This document shows, one piece after another, positions 1 through 8,237 of a stretch of DNA of 36,261 nucleotides. Both the position numbers and the translations under genes were made by a program. The DNA is from an uncultured Lachnospiraceae bacterium (GTDB taxonomy: Bacteria; Bacillota; Clostridia; Lachnospirales; Lachnospiraceae), in contig CALWGM010000089.1 of NCBI GenBank assembly GCA_944380065.1, positions 1-36,261 on the forward strand, in the 5' to 3' direction. The notes below the pieces were generated by a model, which ran no database searches, was not told the origin of the DNA, and saw only the letters and a list, made by a program, of their open reading frames with translations. Within the stretch, counting starts at the first letter, position 1. Every line of letters begins with the position of its first letter.

Positions 1-1449
1 AAAGGCTTCGCGGGAGAGGCCGTAGAGCTTCTGGATCTTCGCGTACATCTCCTTGAGCATCTCCAAAAACTCGGAGGAGAAATGCAGCCCGTCATTCACA
101 TAATGCCCGGTATATTTGGTGACGTTATCGGCCAATTCGCCGATACGCACGATGTCATTCAATACATAGTGGAGGGAAGAGATGGTCTTTTCTTCCTCCA
201 TGACGAGAGAGTTCGCAGACAGTTTGACGAGATAAGCAACTTCCTGACGGCTCATCTGCGCGATCTCGCCGTTGCGCTCGTTGATCGATTGGGAAACGGA
301 AGTATCCTTCGCAAGGAAGGCGTTGAATGCCCTGTCGAGCGTGTCCATCGAGAAGGCGAACACCTTGCCCGTCTCCTGATAGAGATAGGCAAGACCGACG
401 GAAGGATTGCGCAGAAGGCGCTCGTCGGGATGCGCGATGAGCTCTTCCTCGGGCGAAGCCTCCCCCTTCTTGCTGCGCAGCAGGTTGTTCGCAAGCCACA
501 CGAAGCCCTTCGCAAAGGGAAGGAAAAGGATGGTGCAGGTCACGTTGAACAGCGTGTGGAAGAAGGCGATCTGGAACTGATAGTTCTCGGGGAAGATGAC
601 GTTCAGGACGACATCCTGGAAGGAAGTGCCGAACCAGCCCCAGCACAGAAGGAAGATCGTAAAGATGACGGCGCCGAAGCAGTTGAAGAGAAGGTGGATG
701 ATGGCCGCTCTCCTTGCATTGGGCTGCGCGCCGATGGAAGAAAGGAGCGCCGTCACGCAGGTACCGATGTTGGAACCGATGACGACGTAGTAGACGCCGT
801 CGCCCGTGCCGCCGATGAGCACGCCGCTCGTCGCAAGGACGACGACGATACTCGTGACCGCCGAAGAGGACTGGATGATGCCCGTCGCCACTGCGCCGAT
901 GAGAAGGAGAAGGAAGGGATTTTTGACGACTTCGAGCGCCTGTTTGATGACGCTCATCATCTCGGGATGCAGGTCGGGATCCATCGCGCTCGACATGACG
1001 GAGAGGCCCACAAACACGAGGCCGATGCCCGTCAGCGTATCGCCGATGAGCTTGATGTTCTCGCGTTTGGAGAGCATCTTCATGAACACACCGACGACGG
1101 CAAAGAGGAGCAGGAAGACGGAGACGTCCAGACTCCCGAGCGAGGCGATCCACGCCGTGATGGTGGTACCGATGTTGGCGCCCATGATGACGCCGATGGC
1201 CTGGGCCAGCGTCATCATGCCGGAGTTTACAAAACCGATGACCATCACGTCTGTGGCGGACGAGCTCTGGATCAGCATCGTCATGCCCATACCCACCAGT
1301 ACGGCGATGAATTTATTTTTGGTGGCCTTTTCCAGAATCCCCTGCAGGTTCTCGCCGCAGGCATTTTTCAGCCCGGTGGACATGATCGTCATACCGAACA
1401 GAAACAGGCCGACTCCTCCTAATAAAGCAAAAATTTCTACGAGCGACAT
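1..1449 (-). CDS. Na/Pi cotransporter family protein (3' end outside window)
   Basis: This is an open frame from an ATG at 1449 running off the left edge: 483 codons with no stop. It starts MSLVEIFALLGGVGLFLFGM and carries the two inverted QSSS repeats typical of Na+/phosphate cotransporters, TMLIQSSSAT near residue 55 and GIIQSSSAVTS near residue 165. Each lies close to a GANIGTT or GSNIGTC motif. Several hydrophobic helices follow. The cytoplasmic tail after about residue 340 resembles a PhoU-like helical domain. The family imports phosphate with sodium across the cell membrane. The start is backed by GGGAGG seven bases upstream. Codon use changes inside the gene: after about residue 95 leucine is mostly CTC/CTT and valine mostly GTC, while the first part and the rest of the window favour CTG and GTG. 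The family call is firm; the exact substrate is inferred. Confidence 0.9.
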   Translation of the reverse strand, partial: MSLVEIFALLGGVGLFLFGMTIMSTGLKNACGENLQGILEKATKNKFIAVLVGMGMTMLIQSSSATDVMVIGFVNSGMMTLAQAIGVIMGANIGTTITAWIASLGSLDVSVFLLLFAVVGVFMKMLSKRENIKLIGDTLTGIGLVFVGLSVMSSAMDPDLHPEMMSVIKQALEVVKNPFLLLLIGAVATGIIQSSSAVTSIVVVLATSGVLIGGTGDGVYYVVIGSNIGTCVTALLSSIGAQPNARRAAIIHLLFNCFGAVIFTIFLLCWGWFGTSFQDVVLNVIFPENYQFQIAFFHTLFNVTCTILFLPFAKGFVWLANNLLRSKKGEASPEEELIAHPDERLLRNPSVGLAYLYQETGKVFAFSMDTLDRAFNAFLAKDTSVSQSINERNGEIAQMSRQEVAYLVKLSANSLVMEEEKTISSLHYVLNDIVRIGELADNVTKYTGHYVNDGLHFSSEFLEMLKEMYAKIQKLYGLSREAF

Positions 1450-1520
1450 ATTCTTTCCTCCCTGGTGTGCCCTGGCAAACCGTTTTCTATTTTAGCAGGA
1501 GAAACGAATTTTGTCTCTCT

Positions 1521-1550
1521 ATTGTAAGGAAAAAATAAAAATTATGTAAA
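1521..1550 (-). promoter_or_regulatory. Sigma-A-type promoter of the Na/Pi cotransporter gene
   Basis: On the minus strand TTTACA (1550-1545) and TACAAT (1526-1521) are separated by 18 bases. They lie about 70 bases upstream of the ATG at 1449. No terminator for the upstream FUSC gene is evident in this spacer, so some read-through is possible. Confidence 0.5.
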
Positions 1551-1570
1551 ATCCAGGAAAAAACAGTCGC

Positions 1571-3121
1571 TTAAAGCAGATATTTGGACAGACATTCCGC
1601 CATAAAATCAATGTGCTCCCGTTCAAACTCCCGGTATCCGGAAATTCTGTCCTTTTCCGGCATGGTTTCCTGCATATGTTCCAGACGTTTAAAGATCAGA
1701 TAGGATTTGATGATGCGCTGGTCGATCTGGAACCGGCGGGTCTCACTTCCGGCGGCTGTCCGGGCCAGCACATCGGTGATTTCCCCGCGGATGGAGATCA
1801 GCATTTCCATCAGATACGCGCACTGGTTTTTCAGGCGGATCGGGAAAATCAGGTAGTTGGCCAGCAGGGCGATCCCGCCGCCTGTCAGGGTATAGATCAG
1901 CCGCTCCGCCAGTACCGGGATCAGGCTGCCGTCCAGCGTCTGCAGCGCCAGGGCGGAACAGGTGATATAGGCCACCGTCGGGCCGTAGCCGTTTGCCCCG
2001 TAGATCAGGAAATTGGCCAGTATCATGAGCGCCACCCGGGCGGGAAAGCCGGGGAAAAAGGAGAACAGCACCAGGCAGATCACAATGCCGGCCAGGGTTC
2101 CGCCCACCCTCTGACGGACGCGGCTCATGGTATGGTCGGTAAAGGGGATCATCATAAAAAACACGGAAATGACGAGCCAGTAAATATTCGGCAGCTGGCT
2201 GACCCAGGCGAAAATCAGGCAGGGGGTCACGGTGATCACCTGCCGCAGGGCAAAGCGCAGCCGGAAGCTGCGCAGATCCGGCCGGCGCAGCCGGAAATGC
2301 ATGCGCCGGAAATCTCTTGTGGGCGCTGTTGTATGAAATTCACGGAAGAACGTATCATAAAGCTGTTCCGCTTTCCGGCCGCGCAGTTCCCGCTCAGGAT
2401 GACGGGTGTAGTAATTGATCACCTGGAAAACCAGGATAAAATGGCAGTACCAGTTGATCTTTCCCCTGGGGAGCAGGCTGGACCGGTTGTAGGCGTAGAT
2501 TTCCCTGCTGCATGCCAGACTGGCATCCCGAAGCTCCCGGTGCAGGCTGTCCATCTCTCCGGGATCCGGCCGGGAACCGTCCGACAGGCTGCACAGATCC
2601 AGCTGGCGGCGGCAGATGGAAAATCCCTCGCTGATCAGGTCGCGCACCGGATACCTGGCGGGGGTGAGTTTTGCCGGGATCAGGACAAACAGCACGATGA
2701 TCAGGAAGGTGACCGCCAGGGCGCCAAGCCGCCGGAGAAGATCCGGGGCGGTATCTGCCGGGGCGATCTGGAAAAAGATCAGCGCCATACCCAGAGGGAA
2801 ATAATTGACGGGATCATATTCGTCAATCAGGATATAGGCAATCCAGAAAAGCGCCAGACCGTTGATGACGACGCACAGAGTCAGGGTCTGCACGGCAAAA
2901 AAAGTCAGGACGGCTATGGCGGTAAAAACCACGTAATTTTTTATGATGCACCCGTAATTCCTGTGCATGCTGCGGAAACGGAGAAAGATCAGCGTGGCAA
3001 AAGGGGCGATCATGGAGTTCTCCGCGCCAAACACGAAATAGGTCAGAAAAAAGATCAGGGTCGATACGATGGTAGGCATAACGGCCTTTTTGACGGCCGG
3101 TTTTAAAGATTTCAGATTCAA
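1571..3121 (-). CDS. FUSC / aromatic acid exporter family membrane protein
   Basis: The product is about 516 residues with two membrane blocks, each of roughly five or six hydrophobic helices. The first spans about residues 10-155 and the second about 280-420; a charged cytoplasmic region lies between them. This split layout, with LPNIYWLVISVFFMMIPF and a GGTLAGIVICLVL helix in the second block, is typical of fusaric-acid-resistance/YccS-like efflux proteins (FUSC). Those move aromatic or other organic acids out of the cell; the substrate here is unknown. I chose the TTG at 3121 because AGGTGA ends five bases before it. A GTG at 3130 is an alternative. A longer frame reaching 3169 cannot be the start because it would begin inside the promoter. 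The gene is divergent from ispF and may be monocistronic. Confidence 0.75.
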   Translation of the reverse strand: MNLKSLKPAVKKAVMPTIVSTLIFFLTYFVFGAENSMIAPFATLIFLRFRSMHRNYGCIIKNYVVFTAIAVLTFFAVQTLTLCVVINGLALFWIAYILIDEYDPVNYFPLGMALIFFQIAPADTAPDLLRRLGALAVTFLIIVLFVLIPAKLTPARYPVRDLISEGFSICRRQLDLCSLSDGSRPDPGEMDSLHRELRDASLACSREIYAYNRSSLLPRGKINWYCHFILVFQVINYYTRHPERELRGRKAEQLYDTFFREFHTTAPTRDFRRMHFRLRRPDLRSFRLRFALRQVITVTPCLIFAWVSQLPNIYWLVISVFFMMIPFTDHTMSRVRQRVGGTLAGIVICLVLFSFFPGFPARVALMILANFLIYGANGYGPTVAYITCSALALQTLDGSLIPVLAERLIYTLTGGGIALLANYLIFPIRLKNQCAYLMEMLISIRGEITDVLARTAAGSETRRFQIDQRIIKSYLIFKRLEHMQETMPEKDRISGYREFEREHIDFMAECLSKYLL

Positions 3122-3140
3122 AACACTCACCTCATTTCCA

Positions 3141-3169
3141 TATAGAACACAAATCGCGGAAAAAGTCAA
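3141..3169 (-). promoter_or_regulatory. Promoter of the FUSC gene
   Basis: On the minus strand TTGACT (3169-3164) and TCTATA (3146-3141) are spaced by exactly 17 bases, 20 bases upstream of the chosen TTG start. This excludes upstream start codons for the FUSC gene. Confidence 0.7.
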
Positions 3170-3246
3170 TACATAAAAAAAATCAGTGACCTGACCGGAA
3201 AAGTGTGATACACTAACATCAAAGTGCGAATCCGGAGGTGTTTGAT

Positions 3247-3807
3247 ATGAGAGTCGGCATGGGCTATGATGTGCATAAGCTGACAGAAGGCAGGAAGCTG
3301 ATCCTGGGCGGGGTGGAGATCCCCCATACCCTGGGACTTTTGGGGCATTCGGATGCAGATGTCCTGCTCCACGCAGTGATGGACGCGCTGCTGGGCGCGG
3401 CAGCCCTCGGGGATATCGGAAAGCATTTCCCGGATACCGATGAGCGGTACCGCGGGATTTCCAGCCTGAAGCTGCTGGCGCATGTGGGCGGGCTGTTGGA
3501 GGAGTGTTCCTATGTGATAGAGAATATTGACGCCACCGTGATTGCCCAGCGCCCGAAGCTGCGGCCCTATATTGAGGAGATGGAGCGCAGGATTGCGGAT
3601 ACGCTTGGGATCGACAGGAGCCAGGTAAATGTAAAGGCTACGACCGAGGAGCATCTGGGTTTTACCGGCAGGGAAGAGGGGATCGCAGCCCAGGCGGTCT
3701 GCCTGCTGTCCACCATTTATGAAAGCAGCGTGGCAGTAGGGGACAGCCAGGCAGAATGCGGATTCTGTGCCGGATGCGGCGCGGGCGCCAGGGAGGAAGG
3801 ATCATGA
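3247..3807 (+). CDS. ispF: 2-C-methyl-D-erythritol 2,4-cyclodiphosphate synthase
   Basis: IspF converts CDP-methylerythritol 2-phosphate to methylerythritol cyclodiphosphate in the non-mevalonate isoprenoid pathway. The protein starts [12 protein letters not shown]. Asp8 and His10 (DVH) and His42 ([10 protein letters not shown]) are the zinc ligands, and the [18 protein letters not shown] block is the family signature. ATG 3247 was chosen because CGGAGGTG lies six bases upstream; an in-frame GTG at 3238 overlaps that site. The protein has 186 residues against about 157-162 in the family. The extra C-terminal tail of some 25 residues contains a [10 protein letters not shown] cysteine cluster and ends with a 4-base ATGA overlap with the next gene. 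In Bacillus ispF sits upstream of gltX-cysE-cysS; here cysS is still close, but gltX and cysE are absent. Confidence 0.95.
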   Translation: MRVGMGYDVHKLTEGRKLILGGVEIPHTLGLLGHSDADVLLHAVMDALLGAAALGDIGKHFPDTDERYRGISSLKLLAHVGGLLEECSYVIENIDATVIAQRPKLRPYIEEMERRIADTLGIDRSQVNVKATTEEHLGFTGREEGIAAQAVCLLSTIYESSVAVGDSQAECGFCAGCGAGAREEGS

Positions 3808-4901
3808 TCAGATATCAGGACATTATCAGTAAATTCCAGATTGACGGGGAGATTACGGAGGTAAAGCCCCTGGGACACGGAACCGTCAACCATACCTTTG
3901 AGATTGTGTGCGGCGGAAAGAACTATGTGCTGCAGGAGATGAACCATTTTGTGTTCAAATACCCCACAGAGGTCATGAACAACCTGTTCCTGGTGACGGA
4001 GTATCTGCGGGATGTGATTGAGAAGGAAGGCCGGGATCCGGATCTGGAGACGCTGACCTTCATCCGCACGAAGGCAGGCAACCAGCTGCTGCAGTCTGAG
4101 ACCGGCAGTTATTTCCGGCTGTACCGGATGATCTGTTCCGGCGAGGAGATGAAGAAACCGAAAAACCGGGAGGAGGCCTATGAGCTGGGACGTATTCTGG
4201 GACAGTTCCAGAGACGGATGCGGGACTTCGACGTCCGTCAGCTCTCCTACACAGTTCCGAGGCTGCATGATATGAAGGCGGTGGTGAGACGCCTTTTGGA
4301 CGCCGTGCGGGCGGATATCTGCTTCAGGACTTCCGACTGCCAGGAGCAGATCCAGTTTGTGCTGGAGCGTTCCGAGCGGCTTTACCGGCTCAAGGAAGCG
4401 GTGGACGCCGGCCAGATCCCCCTGCGGGTGACTCACAATGACGCCCACTACAGCAACATCCTGGTGGATCCGGACAGCAAAAAGGCCATCTGTCTGATAG
4501 ACCTGGATACGGTGATGCCCGGCGTTTCCACCCTGGATTTCGGGGATTCTGTCCGCGCAGGCGCGGCCACCCTGGGAGAGGATGAGCGGACAGGCGATAT
4601 TGAGATTGACCTGAACATGTTCCGTTCCCATCTGCAGGGATACGCGGATGAGATGGCGCGGGTGCTGACGCCGAAGGAGAAGGAAGTGATCGGCTACAGC
4701 GTCTGGCTGATGGCGATGGAGAAGGGGATCCGCTATCTGGTGGATTACTTAAACGGCGACCAGAATATTTTTGATTTTTCCTATGAGCGCCAGAATCTGT
4801 ACCGGGCAGTCAATCAGTTCTTCCTGGTGCTGGACATTGAGGAGAAGATGGATCAGATGAACGAGATCGCGGCGGCCGTTTTCGCCAAACATGAAAAGTA
4901 G
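3804..4901 (+). CDS. Phosphotransferase-family sugar kinase, similar to N-acetylhexosamine 1-kinase
   Basis: The 365-residue protein has the aminoglycoside-phosphotransferase/protein-kinase-like fold. An N-lobe loop [11 protein letters not shown] (about residues 24-34) is followed by [11 protein letters not shown], then the catalytic loop [11 protein letters not shown] (about 212-222) and the metal-binding segment IDLDTVMPG (about 233-241) followed by DFGDSVR. The LQ-N-VF and IDLDTVMPG patterns are those of NahK-type kinases, which phosphorylate N-acetylhexosamines at C1 for salvage. The substrate here is inferred only. The start ATG 3804 overlaps the ispF stop by four bases and has GGGAGGAAGG just upstream, indicating translational coupling. 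An earlier in-frame ATG at 3756 lies inside ispF and is not favoured. Its place between ispF and cysS is unusual. Confidence 0.75.
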   Translation: MIRYQDIISKFQIDGEITEVKPLGHGTVNHTFEIVCGGKNYVLQEMNHFVFKYPTEVMNNLFLVTEYLRDVIEKEGRDPDLETLTFIRTKAGNQLLQSETGSYFRLYRMICSGEEMKKPKNREEAYELGRILGQFQRRMRDFDVRQLSYTVPRLHDMKAVVRRLLDAVRADICFRTSDCQEQIQFVLERSERLYRLKEAVDAGQIPLRVTHNDAHYSNILVDPDSKKAICLIDLDTVMPGVSTLDFGDSVRAGAATLGEDERTGDIEIDLNMFRSHLQGYADEMARVLTPKEKEVIGYSVWLMAMEKGIRYLVDYLNGDQNIFDFSYERQNLYRAVNQFFLVLDIEEKMDQMNEIAAAVFAKHEK

Positions 4902-4918
4902 AGAGAACCGGAAAGGAG

Positions 4919-4934
4919 CGCGGGGCATCCCGCG
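4919..4934 (+). other. GC-rich hairpin touching the cysS ribosome binding site
   Basis: CGCGGG (4919-4924), loop GCAT and CCCGCG (4929-4934) form a perfect six-pair stem. It ends on the first G of GGGAG, the Shine-Dalgarno sequence of cysS. It may dampen cysS initiation; no U-tract follows, so it is not a terminator. Confidence 0.35.
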
Positions 4935-4943
4935 GGAGATAAA

Positions 4944-6347
4944 ATGAAGTTATATAATACGTTGACAAGGAAAAAAGAAGAGTTCGTTCCGCTTTGCGAG
5001 GGGCAGGTCAGCATGTATGTCTGCGGCCCTACGGTATATAATTATATCCATATCGGCAACGCACGCCCGATGATTGTTTTTGATACGGTGCGGCGTTATC
5101 TGGAATATAAAGGGTATCAGGTGAACTATGTTTCCAACTTTACCGACGTGGACGATAAGATTATCAAAAAGGCTGTGGAGGAGGGAATCCCCGCGGAGGA
5201 AGTGGCAAAACGCTACATTGCCGAGTGCAAAAAGGATATGGCGGACCTGAATGTGAAGCCTGCCACCGTCCATCCCCTGGCCACGCAGGAGATCCCGGGG
5301 ATGCTGGAGATGATCTCAGACCTGATCCGGAAAGGCTATGCCTATGCGGCGGAGGACGGCACCGTATATTACCGGACCAGAATGTTTGCCGATTACGGCA
5401 AGCTTTCCGGCAAGAATATTGACGACCTGCAGTCCGGCCACCGCGATATCCAGGTGACCGGGGAGCTGAAGGAGGATCCGCTGGATTTCGTGCTCTGGAA
5501 ACCGAAAAAGGAAGGGGAGCCTTACTGGGAGTCTCCCTGGTGCCAGGGGCGACCGGGCTGGCATATCGAGTGCTCCGTGATGGCGAAAAAATACCTTGGC
5601 GATGAGATCGATATCCACGCAGGCGGGGAGGATCTGATTTTCCCCCACCATGAGAACGAGATCGCCCAGAGCGAGGCGGCCAACGGCAGACCCTTTGCGA
5701 AATACTGGCTGCACAACGCCTTTCTGAATATTGATAATAAAAAGATGTCCAAGTCCCTGGGGAATTTCTTTACGGTGCGGGAGATCGGCGAGAAGTACGA
5801 CCTGCAGGTGCTGCGTTTCTTTATGCTTTCCGCCCATTACAGAAGCCCCTTAAACTTCGGCGCGGAGCTGATGGAGGCGGCCGGGAACGGCCTGGAGCGG
5901 ATCCTGACTGCGGCGGAGCATTTAAAGCGGCTCTCCGCCAGCGCTTCCGGGGAGATGACAGAGGAAGAGCAGCAGCTGTTTGCGCAGAGCGGGCAGTATG
6001 TGCAAAAGTTTGAGGAGTCCATGGATGATGATTTCAATACGGCAGACGCGGTTTCCGCAGTGTTTGAGCTGGTGAAGTTCTGCAATACCACCGCTTCCGG
6101 GGACAGCAGCAGGGCTTACGCGGACGCCCTTTACGGACGTCTCGGCACACTCTGCGATGTGCTGGGGATCATCATTGAGAAGGAAGAGGAAGTTCTGGAT
6201 GAGGAGATCGAAAAGCTGATCGCCGAGCGGCAGGAAGCCAGAAAAGCAAAGAATTTTGCCCGGGCAGATGAGATCCGGGATCAGCTGGCCGCCATGGGGA
6301 TCATGTTAAAGGATACCAGAGAAGGAGTTACATGGAAGAGAGCTTAG
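4944..6347 (+). CDS. cysS: Cysteine--tRNA ligase
   Basis: Cysteinyl-tRNA synthetase charges tRNA-Cys with cysteine in the cytoplasm. The 467-residue length is normal for the family. Visible class I features are CGPTVYNYIHIGNARP (about residues 28-42, HIGN signature with zinc ligand Cys28), WHIECSVM, the zinc/adenylate region HAGGEDLIFPHHENEIAQSE, and KKMSKSLGNFF near residue 268. The C-terminal helical DALR region ends with the usual RADEIRDQLAAMGI segment. The start ATG follows GGGAG by five bases. The gene overlaps mrnC by 16 bases, so the two are co-translated. No cysteine T-box is present; expression depends on the ispF operon. Confidence 0.97.
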   Translation: MKLYNTLTRKKEEFVPLCEGQVSMYVCGPTVYNYIHIGNARPMIVFDTVRRYLEYKGYQVNYVSNFTDVDDKIIKKAVEEGIPAEEVAKRYIAECKKDMADLNVKPATVHPLATQEIPGMLEMISDLIRKGYAYAAEDGTVYYRTRMFADYGKLSGKNIDDLQSGHRDIQVTGELKEDPLDFVLWKPKKEGEPYWESPWCQGRPGWHIECSVMAKKYLGDEIDIHAGGEDLIFPHHENEIAQSEAANGRPFAKYWLHNAFLNIDNKKMSKSLGNFFTVREIGEKYDLQVLRFFMLSAHYRSPLNFGAELMEAAGNGLERILTAAEHLKRLSASASGEMTEEEQQLFAQSGQYVQKFEESMDDDFNTADAVSAVFELVKFCNTTASGDSSRAYADALYGRLGTLCDVLGIIIEKEEEVLDEEIEKLIAERQEARKAKNFARADEIRDQLAAMGIMLKDTREGVTWKRA

Positions 6348-6820
6348 GCGTACAGACAGAGATCTTTGGACAGATCAAAAGATACTTTCAGATCCGCGAT
6401 GTGGATATCCGGACCTATTCCCCCCTGACACTGGCCTATATCGGCGACGGGATCTATGATCTTGTGATCCGTTCGATCATTGTCGGGCATGGGAATACCA
6501 GGGCCAGCCAGCTGCATCAGCATACCAGCCATCTGGTCAAGGCGCATACCCAGTCGGAAATGATGGAGTTCCTGCTCCCTGTTCTGACGGAAGAGGAAGA
6601 GGATTATTACCGCCGGGGGAGGAATGCAAAATCGCCGACGATGGCCAAAAACGCCACCATGGGAGATTACCGCCGGGCCACAGGATTCGAGGCTCTGCTG
6701 GGGTATCTGTACCTGACCGACCAGTTTGACCGGCTGCTGGAGCTGGTGAATACGGGACTGGCGGGGGTCGGCGCGGATGAGGCTGCGCGGACAGGAAATA
6801 TGCCGGAGGCAGAGGCATGA
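6332..6820 (+). CDS. mrnC: Mini-ribonuclease III
   Basis: Mini-III trims 23S rRNA ends. It is an RNase III catalytic domain without the double-stranded-RNA-binding domain. The 162-residue protein has SPLTLAYIGDGIYDLVIR (first acidic catalytic motif), KAHTQSEMMEFLLP, RRGRNAKSPTMAKNA and ATGFEALLGYLYL (second catalytic Glu). This pattern matches YazC/MrnC. The start overlaps the last 16 bases of cysS and has AAGGAG just upstream. The order cysS-mrnC-rlmB is the same as in Bacillus subtilis. Confidence 0.93.
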   Translation: MEESLGVQTEIFGQIKRYFQIRDVDIRTYSPLTLAYIGDGIYDLVIRSIIVGHGNTRASQLHQHTSHLVKAHTQSEMMEFLLPVLTEEEEDYYRRGRNAKSPTMAKNATMGDYRRATGFEALLGYLYLTDQFDRLLELVNTGLAGVGADEAARTGNMPEAEA

Positions 6821-6863
6821 GCCCTGATCTGCGGATCTGTTTTGGAAAAGGAATGAAAAGGAT

Positions 6864-7607
6864 ATGAATCAGGAAGAACTGACAATAGAGGGACGCAACG
6901 CGGTACTGGAAGCGCTGCGTTCCGGAAAAACCATAGACCGGCTGTATGTGCTGGACGGATGCCAGGACGGCCCGGTGCGCTCCATTGTGCGGGAGGCGAA
7001 AAAGACAGATACGCTGGTGACTTTTGTCTCGAAGGAGCGTCTGGATCAGATGTCGGAGACCAGGAAACATCAGGGAGTCATTGCATTGGCTGCGGCTTAC
7101 CGCTATGCGGCGGTGGAGGAGATCCTGGAGAGCGCCAGAAAGAAGGGAGAGGATCCCTTCCTGATCCTCCTGGACGGCATTGAGGATCCGCATAACCTGG
7201 GCGCCATCATCCGTACGGCCAACCTGGCCGGAGCGCACGGCGTGATCATCCCGAAGCGCAGGGCCGTGGGACTGACCGCCACGGTGGCGAAGGCTTCCGC
7301 GGGAGCCCTGAACTATACGCCGGTGGCGAAGGTGACAAACCTGGCGGCTGTGATGAAGGAGCTGAAAGAACAGGGACTGTGGTTTGTCTGTGCGGATATG
7401 GACGGGGAACTGATGTACCGCCAGAACCTGACCGGGCCCATCGGCCTGGTGATCGGAAACGAGGGCGAGGGAGTCAGCAGGCTGGTGCGGGAAAGCTGTG
7501 ATTTTGTCACATCCATTCCCATGCGCGGGGATATTGATTCCCTGAACGCATCGGTGGCCGCCGGGGTGCTGGCTTATGAGATCGTCCGGCAGAGGATGTC
7601 CAGATGA
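6864..7607 (+). CDS. rlmB: 23S rRNA (guanosine-2'-O-)-methyltransferase, RlmB type (SpoU/TrmH family)
   Basis: This is a SpoU-family knotted methyltransferase of 247 residues. The N-terminal substrate-binding domain starts with IEGRNAVLEALRSGKTIDRLYV. The catalytic domain shows the three SpoU motifs: LDGIEDPHNLGAIIRTANLAGAHGVI (motif 1, with the catalytic NxxxxxR), IGLVIGNEGEGVSRLV (motif 2) and IPMRGDIDSLNASVAAGVLAYEI (motif 3). By family and by position after mrnC it is RlmB, which methylates G2251 of 23S rRNA. A TrmH-like tRNA role cannot be wholly excluded. It overlaps the sigma factor gene by four bases (ATGA). Confidence 0.92.
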   Translation: MNQEELTIEGRNAVLEALRSGKTIDRLYVLDGCQDGPVRSIVREAKKTDTLVTFVSKERLDQMSETRKHQGVIALAAAYRYAAVEEILESARKKGEDPFLILLDGIEDPHNLGAIIRTANLAGAHGVIIPKRRAVGLTATVAKASAGALNYTPVAKVTNLAAVMKELKEQGLWFVCADMDGELMYRQNLTGPIGLVIGNEGEGVSRLVRESCDFVTSIPMRGDIDSLNASVAAGVLAYEIVRQRMSR

Positions 7608-8215
7608 AAGAACATACCGTGCCCTATACAGAACTGAATGATATACAGCTGATCCGCCTGCTCCGGCAGGGGGAGGATCCGGTGATGGATTACCTGCTGG
7701 AAAAATACAAATATCTGGTGAGAAAGCGGGCCAACGCCCTGTTCCTTCTGGGCGGCGACTCGGAAGACCTGATCCAGGAGGGAATGATCGGCCTGTTTAA
7801 AGCGATCCGCGATTACGACGAACAGGTGGGGAGTTTCTATTCGTTTGCGGAGCTGTGTATCAACCGTCAGCTGTATACGGCGATCCAGGCGGCCGCGCGC
7901 AAAAAGCATGGGCCGCTGAATTCTTATGTGCCGCTTTCCGCAGCGGAGGCGGAGGGGGATTCCCTGCCGTTCTGGCGGGCATTTGCCGCCAACGATATGA
8001 ACCCGGAGCAGATGGTGATCGACCGGGAGACCATGGCGGACGTGCTGGAACAGATCCGGGCAGGATTGAGCCGGATGGAACGGGAAGTTTTTGAGTACTG
8101 TTTAGAGGGGATGAATTACCGGCAGATCGCCGCCCGGATGGGGAAAACGGAAAAGTCCATTGATAATTCACTGCAGCGGATCCGGCAGAAGATCCAGAAG
8201 CTGCTGAGTCTGTGA
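7604..8215 (+). CDS. sigH: Sigma-70 family factor, SigH (sigma-30) type
   Basis: The 203-residue protein has sigma region 2 (YLVRKRANALFLLGGDSEDLIQEGMIGLFKAIRDYD, about residues 36-71) and region 4 (REVFEYCLEGMNYRQIAARMGKTEKSIDNSLQRIRQKI). Region 3 is missing, as in SigH. Position directly after rlmB, as in Bacillus apart from an intervening rae1 (yacP), supports SigH, which drives early sporulation genes. rae1 is absent here. The start overlaps the rlmB stop by four bases. Divergent paralogues of SigH exist in Clostridia, so the exact regulon is inferred. Confidence 0.85.
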   Translation: MKEHTVPYTELNDIQLIRLLRQGEDPVMDYLLEKYKYLVRKRANALFLLGGDSEDLIQEGMIGLFKAIRDYDEQVGSFYSFAELCINRQLYTAIQAAARKKHGPLNSYVPLSAAEAEGDSLPFWRAFAANDMNPEQMVIDRETMADVLEQIRAGLSRMEREVFEYCLEGMNYRQIAARMGKTEKSIDNSLQRIRQKIQKLLSL

Positions 8216-8237
8216 CAGTCAGACAGGAGGAATGTGT

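Noticed and set aside
82-1422. Long plus-strand open frame rich in Asp, Glu, His and Arg
   Set aside because: It is antisense to the Na/Pi cotransporter; the composition is a frame artefact and it has no ribosome site or family motif.
1613-3106. Plus-strand frame opposite the FUSC gene
   Set aside because: The minus-strand frame has membrane helices, a promoter and a ribosome site; this one is low-complexity antisense.
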